Shown piece by piece: positions 8,014 through 16,751 of a stretch of DNA of 64,000 nt. A model generated the notes under the pieces. The model did no database searches and was not told the origin of the DNA. It saw only the letters and a list, made by a program, of their open reading frames with translations. The number at the start of each line of letters is the position of its first letter. Position 1 is the stretch's first letter. The DNA comes from Phycisphaeraceae bacterium (lineage in GTDB: Bacteria; Planctomycetota; Phycisphaerae; Phycisphaerales; Phycisphaeraceae), in the NCBI GenBank assembly GCA_002704825.1, contig PAIY01000099.1:1-64000 (forward strand), written 5' to 3'. The position numbers and the translations under genes were made by a program.

Positions 8014-8775
8014 TCAGGGCAAACGCATGCCACCGTCGACCACCAGATCAATACCTGTAATGTAACTGCCAGCATCCGAACAGAGCATCAGCGCAGGTGG
8101 CACACATTCGTCTGCTTCTCCGCCTCGTCCCAGTGGAATCATACTCATGACTTTCTGGCGGTAGGCTTCATTGCTCAGCGCATCGGTGTTGCGATCGGTG
8201 AGGATCACGCCCGGCGCGAGATTGTTAATCGTTACGTTATGCGGCGCAAACTCCTTGGCTAACGCTCGCACCATCGTCTCCAATGCGGACTTGGTTGCGG
8301 CATAGGGAATCATCGCGCTGTGCGGGCGATGCTGCTGCACCGAACCAATCGTGAGAATGCGCCCCCACTTCTGCTGGATCATGTGCTTGGCAGCAAGCTG
8401 GATCATTTCAAACTCGCTGCGAAAATTGGCGATCACCTGCTGCTCAAATTTCTCGCGCGTGACCTGATCCCAATCCTGACGAAACTGCATCGACGCATTG
8501 AGAACCAGAATGTCCACCGGCCCGAGTTTACTTTCAACTTCACTGAGTATCTTCCGGGGGGCATCATCTACAAGCAGGTCACAGCGTACCGTGCAACTCT
8601 TGGGAATCTGTAACGCTACGGCATCGGCTTCTTCCTGGTGACCGACGTAGTGAATCGCAACAGACGCACCGCACTTGGCGAGCCCCAACGCGATGGCTTT
8701 GCCAATCCCGCGACTGGAGCCGGTGACCAATGCCACCTTCCCGGTTAAGTCATATCCAAATTCTGCAGCGTTCAT
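8014..8775 (-). CDS. SDR family NAD(P)-dependent oxidoreductase
   Basis: This 253-residue classical short-chain dehydrogenase has the nucleotide motif TGSSRGIGKA (residues 19-28), LNAS, the catalytic Ser145 and the YxxxK pair Tyr158/Lys162. It ends in GIDLVVDGGMRLP, the usual FabG-like tail. The likely role is oxidation of a sugar or sugar acid feeding the lactonase and RraA-like protein. Its ATG overlaps the stop of the IclR gene by 4 nt (ATGA), so the two are translationally coupled, and the next gene starts 75 nt downstream. Confidence 0.88.
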   Translation of the reverse strand: MNAAEFGYDLTGKVALVTGSSRGIGKAIALGLAKCGASVAIHYVGHQEEADAVALQIPKSCTVRCDLLVDDAPRKILSEVESKLGPVDILVLNASMQFRQDWDQVTREKFEQQVIANFRSEFEMIQLAAKHMIQQKWGRILTIGSVQQHRPHSAMIPYAATKSALETMVRALAKEFAPHNVTINNLAPGVILTDRNTDALSNEAYRQKVMSMIPLGRGGEADECVPPALMLCSDAGSYITGIDLVVDGGMRLP

Positions 8776-9557
8776 TTGAGTTCCACCGTCAATTCGTCAC
8801 GCTTGATCAATTGATTACAACGCGATGTCGCACGCAATAAAGCCTTGATGTGATCATCATTGGATTGGGCGTTCATGTCCTCAGGCAAACCGAGAATCGT
8901 CAACGCCGCGAGCATCTTGCCATGCCCGTCATACAAAGGTGAGGAGATGGTGTGCACCTGCGGGTGAAACTTGCCAAGGTCGGTGCAGTAATTGTTCTCA
9001 CGTACACTGATGATTCGCTTACGAACGTCCGACGGCTTCTGATGTTTCCAGGCTGCATCAGGTGACTGTTCGATGATGCGATCCACACGTGCGTCAGGCA
9101 AGATGCTCAGCAAGCAAGCACCGGATGAACCGTAAACCAGACTGAAACGAACACCCACCCGCCCCGACAGCGACATCGGCAACGGTGACTCCACGCGGTA
9201 AACCGTCACCGCATCATCCCCCTGTCTCACCGATAACTTGGCGGACAACCCCGTCTTGGCAACCAACTGCTCCACCACCGGGCAGATCGTGTCGATGAGC
9301 ACACGGTGATTCAAAAACGGCTCGACCATCGGCAAGAGCCCGTAACTCAACTCATACCCCACCCCGCCGGCACGCGGGCGCAGCCAATCGGCATCAACCA
9401 GCGTCTGCACAATGCGGTAACAGGTGGTATGAGCCACCCCCACCTCACGGGCCAACTCCGCGATGGAATAATTCTGCATCCCACCTGCAATGGCCTTGAG
9501 CACCGAGATCGACTTACTCAGTGCAGGAATGCTGTTCTGTTGCTTGGACGCAGCCAT
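8772..9557 (-). CDS. IclR family transcriptional regulator
   Basis: The 261-residue protein has an N-terminal winged helix (YSIAELAREVGVAHTTCYRIVQTL, about residues 30-53) and a C-terminal effector domain with the SLVYGSSGACLLS region and the late NYCTDLGKFHPQVHTISSPLYD segment of the IclR family. It heads the SDR-RraA-SMP-30 operon and probably controls it in response to a sugar-acid ligand. AGAGGA precedes the ATG. Palindromic candidate sites in the upstream region support autoregulation. Confidence 0.9.
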   Translation of the reverse strand: MAASKQQNSIPALSKSISVLKAIAGGMQNYSIAELAREVGVAHTTCYRIVQTLVDADWLRPRAGGVGYELSYGLLPMVEPFLNHRVLIDTICPVVEQLVAKTGLSAKLSVRQGDDAVTVYRVESPLPMSLSGRVGVRFSLVYGSSGACLLSILPDARVDRIIEQSPDAAWKHQKPSDVRKRIISVRENNYCTDLGKFHPQVHTISSPLYDGHGKMLAALTILGLPEDMNAQSNDDHIKALLRATSRCNQLIKRDELTVELK

Positions 9558-9564
9558 TTTCCTA

Positions 9565-9577
9565 TTCCTCTATGGAA
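9565..9577. promoter_or_regulatory. Candidate IclR site 1
   Basis: TTCCTCTATGGAA is a one-base-shorter variant of sites 2 and 3. On the minus strand it overlaps the Shine-Dalgarno of the iclR gene and lies downstream of the predicted start of transcription, a position suited to repression. Confidence 0.45.
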
Positions 9578-9599
9578 ATATTTTTCCCCGATTTGGACA

Positions 9600-9627
9600 A
9601 TACTAGATATCTGGTCATGAAAGTCAA
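9600..9627 (-). promoter_or_regulatory. Promoter of the iclR operon
   Basis: On the minus strand a TTGACT -35 (9622-9627) and a TAGTAT -10 (9600-9605) are separated by 16 nt. The predicted start lies near 9592, about 35 nt before the ATG. Confidence 0.55.
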
Positions 9628-9655
9628 CGGCGATTTTCAAATAGATCAATTTCCG

Positions 9656-9712
9656 TTCCTGTATAGGAATTGCAGGACGATTCGGCTTGAAACACACATT
9701 TCTATACAGGAA
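9656..9712. promoter_or_regulatory. Candidate IclR sites 2 and 3 (inverted pair)
   Basis: TTCCTGTATAGGAA (9656-9669) is a near-perfect palindrome. The same word with one change occurs in reverse orientation at 9699-9712. The shared extended word CGTTCCTGTATAGRAAT is 17 nt. The two copies flank about 30 nt between the divergent iclR and lacI genes, so both could be controlled. Confidence 0.6.
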
Positions 9713-9739
9713 CGAAATCAAAAATTCACAGCGCGACGA

Positions 9740-9804
9740 TTGACTCTCGGGAACCGTAGACCAACAATTACAACGATTTCGCACCTAATTACAACGATTT
9801 CGCA
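9740..9804 (+). promoter_or_regulatory. Promoter and 18-bp direct repeats before the lacI-type gene at 9821
   Basis: TTGACT (9740-9745), a 17-nt gap and AACAAT (9763-9768) form a plausible promoter. The 18-nt word AATTACAACGATTTCGCA occurs at 9766-9783 and 9787-9804, a 21-nt period (two helical turns) that places both on the same DNA face across the start of transcription. This fits an operator of the adjacent LacI-type protein. Confidence 0.5.
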
Positions 9805-9820
9805 AGGCAGTTATACGATC

Positions 9821-10933
9821 ATGGTCAATCAACGACAAATCGCTCAAGCCGCCCAGGTCAGTATCAGCACCGTGTCCAAAGCCTTAAGTGGTGGTGCCGA
9901 AACACAGCGGCTTCATCCTGATACGGTCCAACGGATCCACGAGGTGGCGATCAAGCTGGGTTACCAACCCAACGATCACGCCCGCGCTTTACGTTCCAAA
10001 CGTTCGGGGCTCATCGGGGTGTATTTCGGGTCGGGGCATCAAATCCAGGGACGCCCGGTGATCAGCGGTTACGTCCCAGCCCAAACACTCGATGGTATCG
10101 AAAAAGCAGTCGTGCACGCGGGATATGACCTGTTATTGATCAACTTCACGCACGCACTGGGGCATCCCAAACGGCTTGAAACGGTCCTGCTTCGCAAACA
10201 GCTCGATGGGCTGATCTGTATTGGTCTCTCGGAAACGCCGGAGATTTACGACCTGCTGATCAAGCGGCAACTCCCCACCGTTGCCATCGAAGATTTGCCC
10301 ACGGATCACCCAGCCCCGTCGGTCACCATGGATTGCTCGCAGGCCATCAGCGATGTGCTGGATCACCTCACGTCACTGGGCCATCGGCATATCGGATTCA
10401 TCGGCCCGTTACATGACAATGTCTCGCCATCGCAGGCGCTGCGACATGAAGAACTCGTCAAACAGCTTCGTCAACGTCAATTGCCCTGGTCGGATCAACA
10501 TTACATTGATAGCTCCAACACCAGCCAGGTCATTGCTCGTGAAGGTAACTTCTGTTTACAAGACGGCATTGCTGGCATGAAGCAATTGCTTGATCGCAAA
10601 ACACCCGTCACCGCGGTCATTGCCTATAACGATCTTGCTGCAGCGGGTGTCCTGCAGACGTTGGCGCAACGCAAGATTCAATGCCCGGATCAAATCAGCG
10701 TCGTGGGCTTTGGCAATTACGACATCGCCCAGTCACTCTGGCCGGACCTCACAACGATCCCCTACCCACTGGTTGAGATGGGGCAAACTGCAGGCAAGCA
10801 TCTGCTGGCACACCTTCAAGATTCCAAAGCCCCAACCACCATCCCCGTCACCACACTTACCATCAAGAGTCCGTTGGTCATTCGCCGTAGCAGCGGTCCT
10901 GTGAATTCAATTACTCAAAAGGAACAGGCATGA
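9821..10933 (+). CDS. LacI family transcriptional regulator
   Basis: A 370-residue LacI/GalR repressor. The N-terminal HTH ([20 protein letters not shown]) and hinge [13 protein letters not shown] are followed by a periplasmic-binding-protein-like sensor with [25 protein letters not shown] and [16 protein letters not shown]. The ATG at 9821 starts the HTH directly; an open frame extends 300 nt upstream but covers the operator region and is not conserved-looking. The gene overlaps the following pseudopilin gene by 4 nt (ATGA), so regulator and pseudopilin are co-translated. It probably senses a sugar released by the hydrolase encoded two genes on. Confidence 0.92.
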   Translation: MVNQRQIAQAAQVSISTVSKALSGGAETQRLHPDTVQRIHEVAIKLGYQPNDHARALRSKRSGLIGVYFGSGHQIQGRPVISGYVPAQTLDGIEKAVVHAGYDLLLINFTHALGHPKRLETVLLRKQLDGLICIGLSETPEIYDLLIKRQLPTVAIEDLPTDHPAPSVTMDCSQAISDVLDHLTSLGHRHIGFIGPLHDNVSPSQALRHEELVKQLRQRQLPWSDQHYIDSSNTSQVIAREGNFCLQDGIAGMKQLLDRKTPVTAVIAYNDLAAAGVLQTLAQRKIQCPDQISVVGFGNYDIAQSLWPDLTTIPYPLVEMGQTAGKHLLAHLQDSKAPTTIPVTTLTIKSPLVIRRSSGPVNSITQKEQA

Positions 10934-11664
10934 TCTCACATCATTCAATATCCAGCCGTGCATTTACACTCATTGAACTGTTGGTGGTCATCTCGATCAT
11001 TTCCATTCTCATTGCGATTCTCTTGCCAGCACTCGCTTCTGCACGATCGCAAGCCAAGGTGATGCTGTGTGCTTCGAATCTCAAACAGATCGGCGTTGCC
11101 TACGCCATTTACGAGACCGAAGAAGGCGTCCCATGCTATGGTGCGTCCAAGCTGGCGTTGGGTGATTTTTCACGTGGCTGGTTCAAAGATCGCAAAGACG
11201 GCGGCCTTCGTGACATCATCAACCCCGGCGTGAAAACTGCTGCGGATATCAGTGATGTGCTTTACTGTCCTGCCATGATTGATGCGGACACCAAAGTCAA
11301 CAGTGCCGGCTATGCCTTTAACCGACTCATGCGCCCGTGGGACGGATACCCCCTGCTTTTCCAAAAGATTCAAGACATCAAGCATCCGAGTAAAAGTGTT
11401 CTGATGGTTGATCGCTATTCGCGTAAACGCAAGGCCACCACAGGCACAACCGGCTTCTGGTACTACATCTCAGACTATGGTGCAGGCCTTTGGGATAACG
11501 AGCCGATGGACACCGCACACAAAAACAAACAGAACAATTTCCTGTGTTTCGATGGCCATGTAAAGTCGTTGAAAATTCAGGATGACCACAACATGACATC
11601 GGGCAATCTGATCAACGGTGTCACAGCCTATGGCCAGATTTTCGAATGGTACTCAGGTAACTGA
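10930..11664 (+). CDS. Type II/IV pseudopilin-like protein, H-Xn-DG type (1 of 4)
   Basis: The 244-residue protein begins with a class III (prepilin) leader: [14 protein letters not shown] with Glu at mature position 5, then a hydrophobic helix to about residue 35. The C-terminal half carries H-X10-DGHV (HKNKQ...CFDGHV), the signature of the large planctomycete and lentisphaeran pseudopilin family. Paired Cys residues are scattered through the globular part. It should be cleaved by a prepilin peptidase and placed in the inner membrane or a pseudopilus. It lies between the LacI gene (4-nt overlap) and a secreted glycosidase. No pilus assembly genes are nearby. Function is unknown. Confidence 0.88.
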   Translation: MISHHSISSRAFTLIELLVVISIISILIAILLPALASARSQAKVMLCASNLKQIGVAYAIYETEEGVPCYGASKLALGDFSRGWFKDRKDGGLRDIINPGVKTAADISDVLYCPAMIDADTKVNSAGYAFNRLMRPWDGYPLLFQKIQDIKHPSKSVLMVDRYSRKRKATTGTTGFWYYISDYGAGLWDNEPMDTAHKNKQNNFLCFDGHVKSLKIQDDHNMTSGNLINGVTAYGQIFEWYSGN

Positions 11665-11712
11665 CGCATCATTTTCACCCACGTTTTTATTTCAATTCGG
11701 AGTATTTTCAAC

Positions 11713-13149
11713 ATGCGATCATTCTCATTGATCCTGCTATTGTGCCTTGGCTTGACCTGTCATGCTGATGAAATGCCCGCGGTCTACGACGCTGCGGTCG
11801 CTGGCGACGACATCGTCAAAACCCCTGAAAAACCAGTCAATATCAACGTTAACTTCGACACCCCGCTCATTACCATCTCACCGGACTTCTATGGCATTAA
11901 CGTGCATCCGGTGCCGGCATCCGTTGCCTTTGCCAATCAGGATCTGGTTGCACAACTCAAGCCGGACGTGATCCGCATCATGGGCTCGCATCGCACACAT
12001 TGGTACCGTGATGCCAACAACAAATCCGTGCGTGTTGACAGCACCATCAGCCCAGCACAAGGTCAGTACGACTTCACCGAACTCGATGCGTTGGTCCAAG
12101 GCATTAAGGACGTTGGTGCCAAGCCATATCTGGCCATTGGTTTTGGTGCGCCCAAATGGCTCGCGGATTCAACCGGTTCCAAACGTCTTCGCCGTGTCGC
12201 CAAAAACCGTTTATCTGAATATGCCCAGTACATGGCCGATGTCATCAAGCATCTGAATGTGGACAAGGAATATAACATCCAATGGGTTACCATTGACAAT
12301 GAACCTGAAAATCTGCAATACCCGATCGAGGATTATGTCACACTCGTCACACTGGCTACCGCAGCAATCAAGTCGGTGGATCCTGCGATTCAAATCTGCG
12401 GGCCAGTGACAGGTTACGCGACATGGAAACAACCGGATGGTCGGAAGATCAGTTTTTCATCATCTTTGCAAATGCTCAAAGACGCAGGCATGGATTACGA
12501 CGGCATTGATTGGCATATCTATGCAACCAACCCCGCACTCGTCTTCAAGACCGTCGACATCGTTAAAAAAATCTACCCCGATAAACCGCTGATCATCAGT
12601 GAACTCAACCGGGATTGGCGCTATGCAGGCCAGGCAGGTCAACTCTCAGCCCAACGCAACACCGGGTGGTATTCCGTTGCATGGCTTGCCCACTGCTATG
12701 ATGAACTTCAGCAGATGGGTGTCAGTCAGATGCACTATTTCTGCCTGGGCAACAGCTTTTTCGGACTCATTGACTATCACCACACGAAGGTGCATCCCAA
12801 CTATCACCTTTTCAAACTCATGACCACGCAACTGGGACGCCAACGTGTCAAAGCAACCAGCAGCGATCCGGCAATCGGCGTGATTGCCACCAACGATCAT
12901 CATCAGTCATCCGTACTGATTTACAATCGTGCCCAGGAAGCTGTCACGGTCTCCTGTCCCATCGCCGCCCAAGGCAACGTGCAATGTTGGACACTGGATG
13001 AAGAATGGTATCAGACCCATCATGCCATCAAGAATGGGAGAACCACACAACTCAGTCCAACCACACAATTAGCCAAGACGAACACATGGACCATTCCCGC
13101 CCGAGGCGTGATGGTGATCAATGGTTTTACCACGCAAAAGCTTGAATAG
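11713..13149 (+). CDS. Secreted clan GH-A glycoside hydrolase
   Basis: The 478-residue protein has a signal peptide (cut near residue 18, LTCHADE) and a (beta/alpha)8 barrel. The acid/base Glu197 sits in IDNEPEN, the NEP motif of clan GH-A, and the probable nucleophile Glu297 in LIISELNR. The order GINVHP, APKWL, NEP, HIY, SEL resembles GH39 and GH30-like enzymes (beta-xylosidase, glucuronoxylanase and relatives), but the family cannot be fixed by eye. A C-terminal beta-domain follows the barrel. GGAG is 10 nt before the ATG. It is the third gene of the LacI-pseudopilin-hydrolase unit. Confidence 0.8.
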   Translation: MRSFSLILLLCLGLTCHADEMPAVYDAAVAGDDIVKTPEKPVNINVNFDTPLITISPDFYGINVHPVPASVAFANQDLVAQLKPDVIRIMGSHRTHWYRDANNKSVRVDSTISPAQGQYDFTELDALVQGIKDVGAKPYLAIGFGAPKWLADSTGSKRLRRVAKNRLSEYAQYMADVIKHLNVDKEYNIQWVTIDNEPENLQYPIEDYVTLVTLATAAIKSVDPAIQICGPVTGYATWKQPDGRKISFSSSLQMLKDAGMDYDGIDWHIYATNPALVFKTVDIVKKIYPDKPLIISELNRDWRYAGQAGQLSAQRNTGWYSVAWLAHCYDELQQMGVSQMHYFCLGNSFFGLIDYHHTKVHPNYHLFKLMTTQLGRQRVKATSSDPAIGVIATNDHHQSSVLIYNRAQEAVTVSCPIAAQGNVQCWTLDEEWYQTHHAIKNGRTTQLSPTTQLAKTNTWTIPARGVMVINGFTTQKLE

Positions 13150-13153
13150 TGGC

Positions 13154-13189
13154 AAAAAAACAGGCATCGAAATCGCTTCGATGCCTGTT
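13154..13189 (-). terminator. Terminator for the minus-strand GH2 gene
   Basis: A 13-bp perfect stem (13159-13171 with 13177-13189, 5-nt loop) is followed on the minus strand by seven T (A-run 13154-13160). It lies between convergent genes. The + strand side has no T-run, so it mainly serves the GH2 transcript. Confidence 0.88.
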
Positions 13190-13214
13190 GAAAATTCAGT
13201 AATCAATCCGGAGT

Positions 13215-14936
13215 TTATCGTTTGATCTTGCGGGCCTTGGTGAACAATTCCTTGACCTTGGCATAGGCAAGCTTTGGCCGGCGGTATTCATCGACGATGC
13301 CCTTGTTATTGTTGCAACGCGGGCGCGTCTTCCACGGGCCGCACTGGTCGATGCCGAACTGTGTCGTACGCACATCACAGAACTGCCAGATGACCGAGCC
13401 GAGAATGTCCGTGTTGTTCAGATAGGCATTCAGACATTGTTCCAAGGCAACGACCTGGTACTCCTCGGTCCAGCGTTCGCACTTGGGATGACGGTAGCCA
13501 TAAATCGCACCTGCACCAAACTCCGAAACGATGATCGGTTTGCCCTTGCCACCAGTCTTCTCCGACGCGTTAAGCCACTTGATCATCTTGCGGACACCTT
13601 CGTCAGGATCACAATCGCCATACCAGTTGTCATAACGATTCCATGAAACGATTTCCGCATATTTGTACGCAAGGTCTTTGTCATGGAACATCGACGCGTA
13701 GGTCACCGGGCGGCTGGGGTCGAGTTTCTTGAGCATGTTCAAAATGCGACCATGTTCCTTGGCACCGGACTTGGTGTAGCTTTGACATTCGTTCAAGCAG
13801 CCCCACATGATGATGCTGGGGTGATTGAAATGCCATTGGACCATCTCCTGCGTGGAGCCATCAATTTGATCCTTGTACGCAGGATGATCAAAACTCACCG
13901 AGCGTGCGTGATGTTCTTCCCATACGAAAATGCCCATCTCATCACAGAGATCAAGCACGCGCATGTCATTGGGATAGTGGCAGGTTCGCAGGAAATTCGC
14001 ACCGGTGTCCTGCAGCAAAGCCATGTCCTGGGCGATGGCAGACATCGGTAAAGCACAGCCATAGTTGGCATGATCTTCATGACGGTTAAAGCCGAACAGG
14101 TGCAGCGGCTTGCCGTTGAGAAGCAGCTTCTTGCCCCGAACTTTGACTTCACGGAAACCAAAGCGTTCGGAAAGGTCATCACCAATCGTGCCATACACAT
14201 CAATCAACTGAGCGGTCAGCGTGTAAAGATTGGGGTTGGCATCATCCCAGACTTTCACATCCTTGCAGGTTTGCGTGTGGGTCACAGTTTTGCTTTGTCC
14301 GCCGCGGAGTTTGACTTCGCCAAGCTCAACCACTTGCCCGTCCAGGTCATACTGGAGCATGGCATTGACCGCATCATCACCAAGATTACTCACCGTGATC
14401 GCCACATCAAGCAACCAGCTTTTGCCTTTGGCGGTGGTGGTGATTTTCAGATCACTGATGTAAAGCGTGTCGATGAACTGCTGCTCGACGGGGCGTGTGA
14501 TCCCGCCATAGGTGTAGTAGTCATTTTCGATATGCAAAGCCGAGTGATCACCGAAGCTGTTATCCACTTCGACGACGACTTCACAGGACGTCTTGTCCGA
14601 CGGCTCGATGATCATGTCAAACGGCGTAAAGGCATCATAGTGATGCTGCATGAGCACGCCATCGACATAGACATCCGCCGTATGCGAGACACCGCCAAAG
14701 ACCAGCCGCGTTGACAAACCGGGGATCGATTCAATCGTCCGACGGAAGTACGCCTTGCCACGATAGGTCTCCAGGCCCGGGAGCGTTTCCCATGCCAGGG
14801 GCACGACAACCTTGCGGTTATAGCTCTTGGGTAAACCGTTCTTGTTGAGCTTGGCATCATCGGCGGTGATGAAATCCCAAACGCCATCAAGGGATTGGGC
14901 GAAGCGGATATGGTGTTGATTAAAGGCTCGCAACAT
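13215..14936 (-). CDS. GH2 family beta-glycosidase (beta-glucuronidase-like)
   Basis: The 573-residue protein has an N-terminal jelly-roll (FRRTI... VYVDGVLM), an Ig-like middle domain and a TIM barrel. The acid/base Glu383 lies in GCLNECQS and the nucleophile Glu472 in IIVSEFGAG. GFNRHEDH and LRTCHYPNDMRVLDLCDEMG are strongly GH2. Length and motif wording are closest to beta-glucuronidases (about 600 residues) rather than LacZ (about 1000). There is no signal peptide, so it should act on imported oligosaccharides. AGGAGA precedes the ATG by 9 nt. It lies last in the long minus-strand carbohydrate array. Confidence 0.87.
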   Translation of the reverse strand: MLRAFNQHHIRFAQSLDGVWDFITADDAKLNKNGLPKSYNRKVVVPLAWETLPGLETYRGKAYFRRTIESIPGLSTRLVFGGVSHTADVYVDGVLMQHHYDAFTPFDMIIEPSDKTSCEVVVEVDNSFGDHSALHIENDYYTYGGITRPVEQQFIDTLYISDLKITTTAKGKSWLLDVAITVSNLGDDAVNAMLQYDLDGQVVELGEVKLRGGQSKTVTHTQTCKDVKVWDDANPNLYTLTAQLIDVYGTIGDDLSERFGFREVKVRGKKLLLNGKPLHLFGFNRHEDHANYGCALPMSAIAQDMALLQDTGANFLRTCHYPNDMRVLDLCDEMGIFVWEEHHARSVSFDHPAYKDQIDGSTQEMVQWHFNHPSIIMWGCLNECQSYTKSGAKEHGRILNMLKKLDPSRPVTYASMFHDKDLAYKYAEIVSWNRYDNWYGDCDPDEGVRKMIKWLNASEKTGGKGKPIIVSEFGAGAIYGYRHPKCERWTEEYQVVALEQCLNAYLNNTDILGSVIWQFCDVRTTQFGIDQCGPWKTRPRCNNNKGIVDEYRRPKLAYAKVKELFTKARKIKR

Positions 14937-15038
14937 GCGCAGTGTCTCCTGGGCTTGAAATAGGAAACACCATATTCGTTTCGGTACGAACGATTGTCAA
15001 CTCCAACCCGTCATCAAGCGATGATAAACGTCATGTTA

Positions 15039-16751
15039 TCAGTTGATCGTGTTGTTCTTGACGATCACATTGATCGCGTTATCCACGTCAATGGGCTTGG
15101 TGACTTGATAGCCCTGCTTGCTGCCAGCGTCGGGCAGCGGGTTGGGCAGCACGTCAGTGAGTTGGTTGCCGGTGACGGTCACGTCCTTGGCGCAGCGGAT
15201 GAAAATGCCAGCCAGCGGGGTCCGGGTGATTTTGTTATTCGTGATGCGCAGATTCGTGTTATGCATCGGCATGGGTAGCGTGGGGTCTTCACTGCGGAAA
15301 AAGATACTGATCGCGCCCATGGTATAGCTGTTGGCATCGTAGGTGTTGGTCCCCTGTCCAACATCGATGAGTGTGTTGTTGGAAATCGTCACGTCATCGG
15401 CCCAACCGGCTTCACGCCAATATGCATACTCCGGTCCAACGGAAATGCCCACGGACTTGAGGCGTTCAAAGCGATTATTGGTAATGATGCCATCCCCACT
15501 CATGATCCGCAGACCGCGTGCACGGTGATCATGGAAGTGGTTGTTTGATATTTCATACTTGCGTGCTGACGTCTCGGGGATGTCCACATACACAGCATCC
15601 AGATGATCAATCGGCTCGGTCAAGGTAATGCGATACATTGATGCCTTGTGTCCGCCATGCGACCACGTCCTGCGCGCCCATGCCAACTGTTCTTCGTCAG
15701 CCGGTCCGTCATAACCAAACGTCTTGATCTTACAGTCTGCAAGGATGGCAAAGTTCTTCTCAGCGAGCAGTCGAACCTCATCACCGGGCTCGATGATCCA
15801 ATCGAAATTCTCCTGCCCATAGGGACGTCCCACCAGAATCTCCGTGCTGGAGACCTGCTTGAAAATCGGGAATGTCACGCCATGGAAATTAATCGCATCA
15901 TCACCCATGTGGGAAAATTCGTTATTGCGAACAATCGGGCCGTGACGCATGTAGGCAAAGTTCAAACCATCCGCCGCGGTGGACATCAAGCGCGGTTGCG
16001 TTGCCCCTTCAGGTGTCGGGCCGGGTGTGATTTTGCAGTTGATGATCTGGTTCTGTCCACGGGTAAAGCGAGACGAAAAGCCAAGCCCTGCGGTGGTGTA
16101 AATCGTGATGCCATCAAGAATGATCGTGTCCGTCTTGTTCAGTTCAATCCCCGAACGACGACGGATATTAAACACCACGCGATCCCCGACGGTCACCTGT
16201 TTATTCAAAGGTACTGCCGAGAGCGCGACACCTGTCGAATCCGTCAACGCCTTGACCGAACTCAAATAGACATCAGGCACGCCGGGTTTAAGTCGCAGTT
16301 GCTCCTTCTCGTAAACATGAAACCGCTTGACGACATAATCACCGGTAAAACGCGGGTATCCGTCGTGGATTTGAAAATGCAGTTGCTGCCCATCGTCGGA
16401 GACCTGCGTAATCGTTGCCTGTGTGAACGGCAAGGGATCCATATCCAGCGTCAAACCACGCACGGTCACATGTTCACTGAGTTGGATCTTGAGCATGGGC
16501 ACGTTGACGTTCGTACCAATGATCGTGGTCTGCGAAGCATCAACCGTCAGGTGTTTGGCATTGAGTATGATCAACGCTTCATCACTGACTTCGTACCGAC
16601 CTGCCGGTAACGTGATCTTGCTTTGACCTTGTGCAATCGCCTGGTTAATCACCTGTTGCAACACCGCGACATCCGCAGCACGTGTTGGCAAAACAAGCGT
16701 GCAACACAAGGTAAGAACGTTCAGAGCAAAATGACTGGAAAACAAATTCAT
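15039..16751 (-). CDS. Secreted right-handed parallel beta-helix protein
   Basis: The 570-residue protein has a signal peptide (to about residue 25, TRAADVAV) and then repeated NN-x-hydrophobic coils typical of parallel beta-helices, such as ISNNTLIDV, ITNNKITRT and VTGNQLTDV. Pectate lyases, alginate lyases, GH28/GH110-like enzymes and glycan epimerases share the fold; no family-specific catalytic motif is recognised. The ATG at 16751 is chosen because it opens a signal peptide. It overlaps the stop of the upstream beta-helix gene by 4 nt (ATGA), so the two are translationally coupled and may act together. Confidence 0.75.
   Translation of the reverse strand: MNLFSSHFALNVLTLCCTLVLPTRAADVAVLQQVINQAIAQGQSKITLPAGRYEVSDEALIILNAKHLTVDASQTTIIGTNVNVPMLKIQLSEHVTVRGLTLDMDPLPFTQATITQVSDDGQQLHFQIHDGYPRFTGDYVVKRFHVYEKEQLRLKPGVPDVYLSSVKALTDSTGVALSAVPLNKQVTVGDRVVFNIRRRSGIELNKTDTIILDGITIYTTAGLGFSSRFTRGQNQIINCKITPGPTPEGATQPRLMSTAADGLNFAYMRHGPIVRNNEFSHMGDDAINFHGVTFPIFKQVSSTEILVGRPYGQENFDWIIEPGDEVRLLAEKNFAILADCKIKTFGYDGPADEEQLAWARRTWSHGGHKASMYRITLTEPIDHLDAVYVDIPETSARKYEISNNHFHDHRARGLRIMSGDGIITNNRFERLKSVGISVGPEYAYWREAGWADDVTISNNTLIDVGQGTNTYDANSYTMGAISIFFRSEDPTLPMPMHNTNLRITNNKITRTPLAGIFIRCAKDVTVTGNQLTDVLPNPLPDAGSKQGYQVTKPIDVDNAINVIVKNNTIN

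Noticed and set aside
14070-14714. 214-codon frame antisense to the GH2 gene
   Set aside because: Shadow of GH2 coding sequence without any motif.
15648-16610. 320-codon open frame antisense to the beta-helix gene
   Set aside because: Low-complexity composition, no domain motif, and the opposite strand encodes a signal peptide and beta-helix coils.
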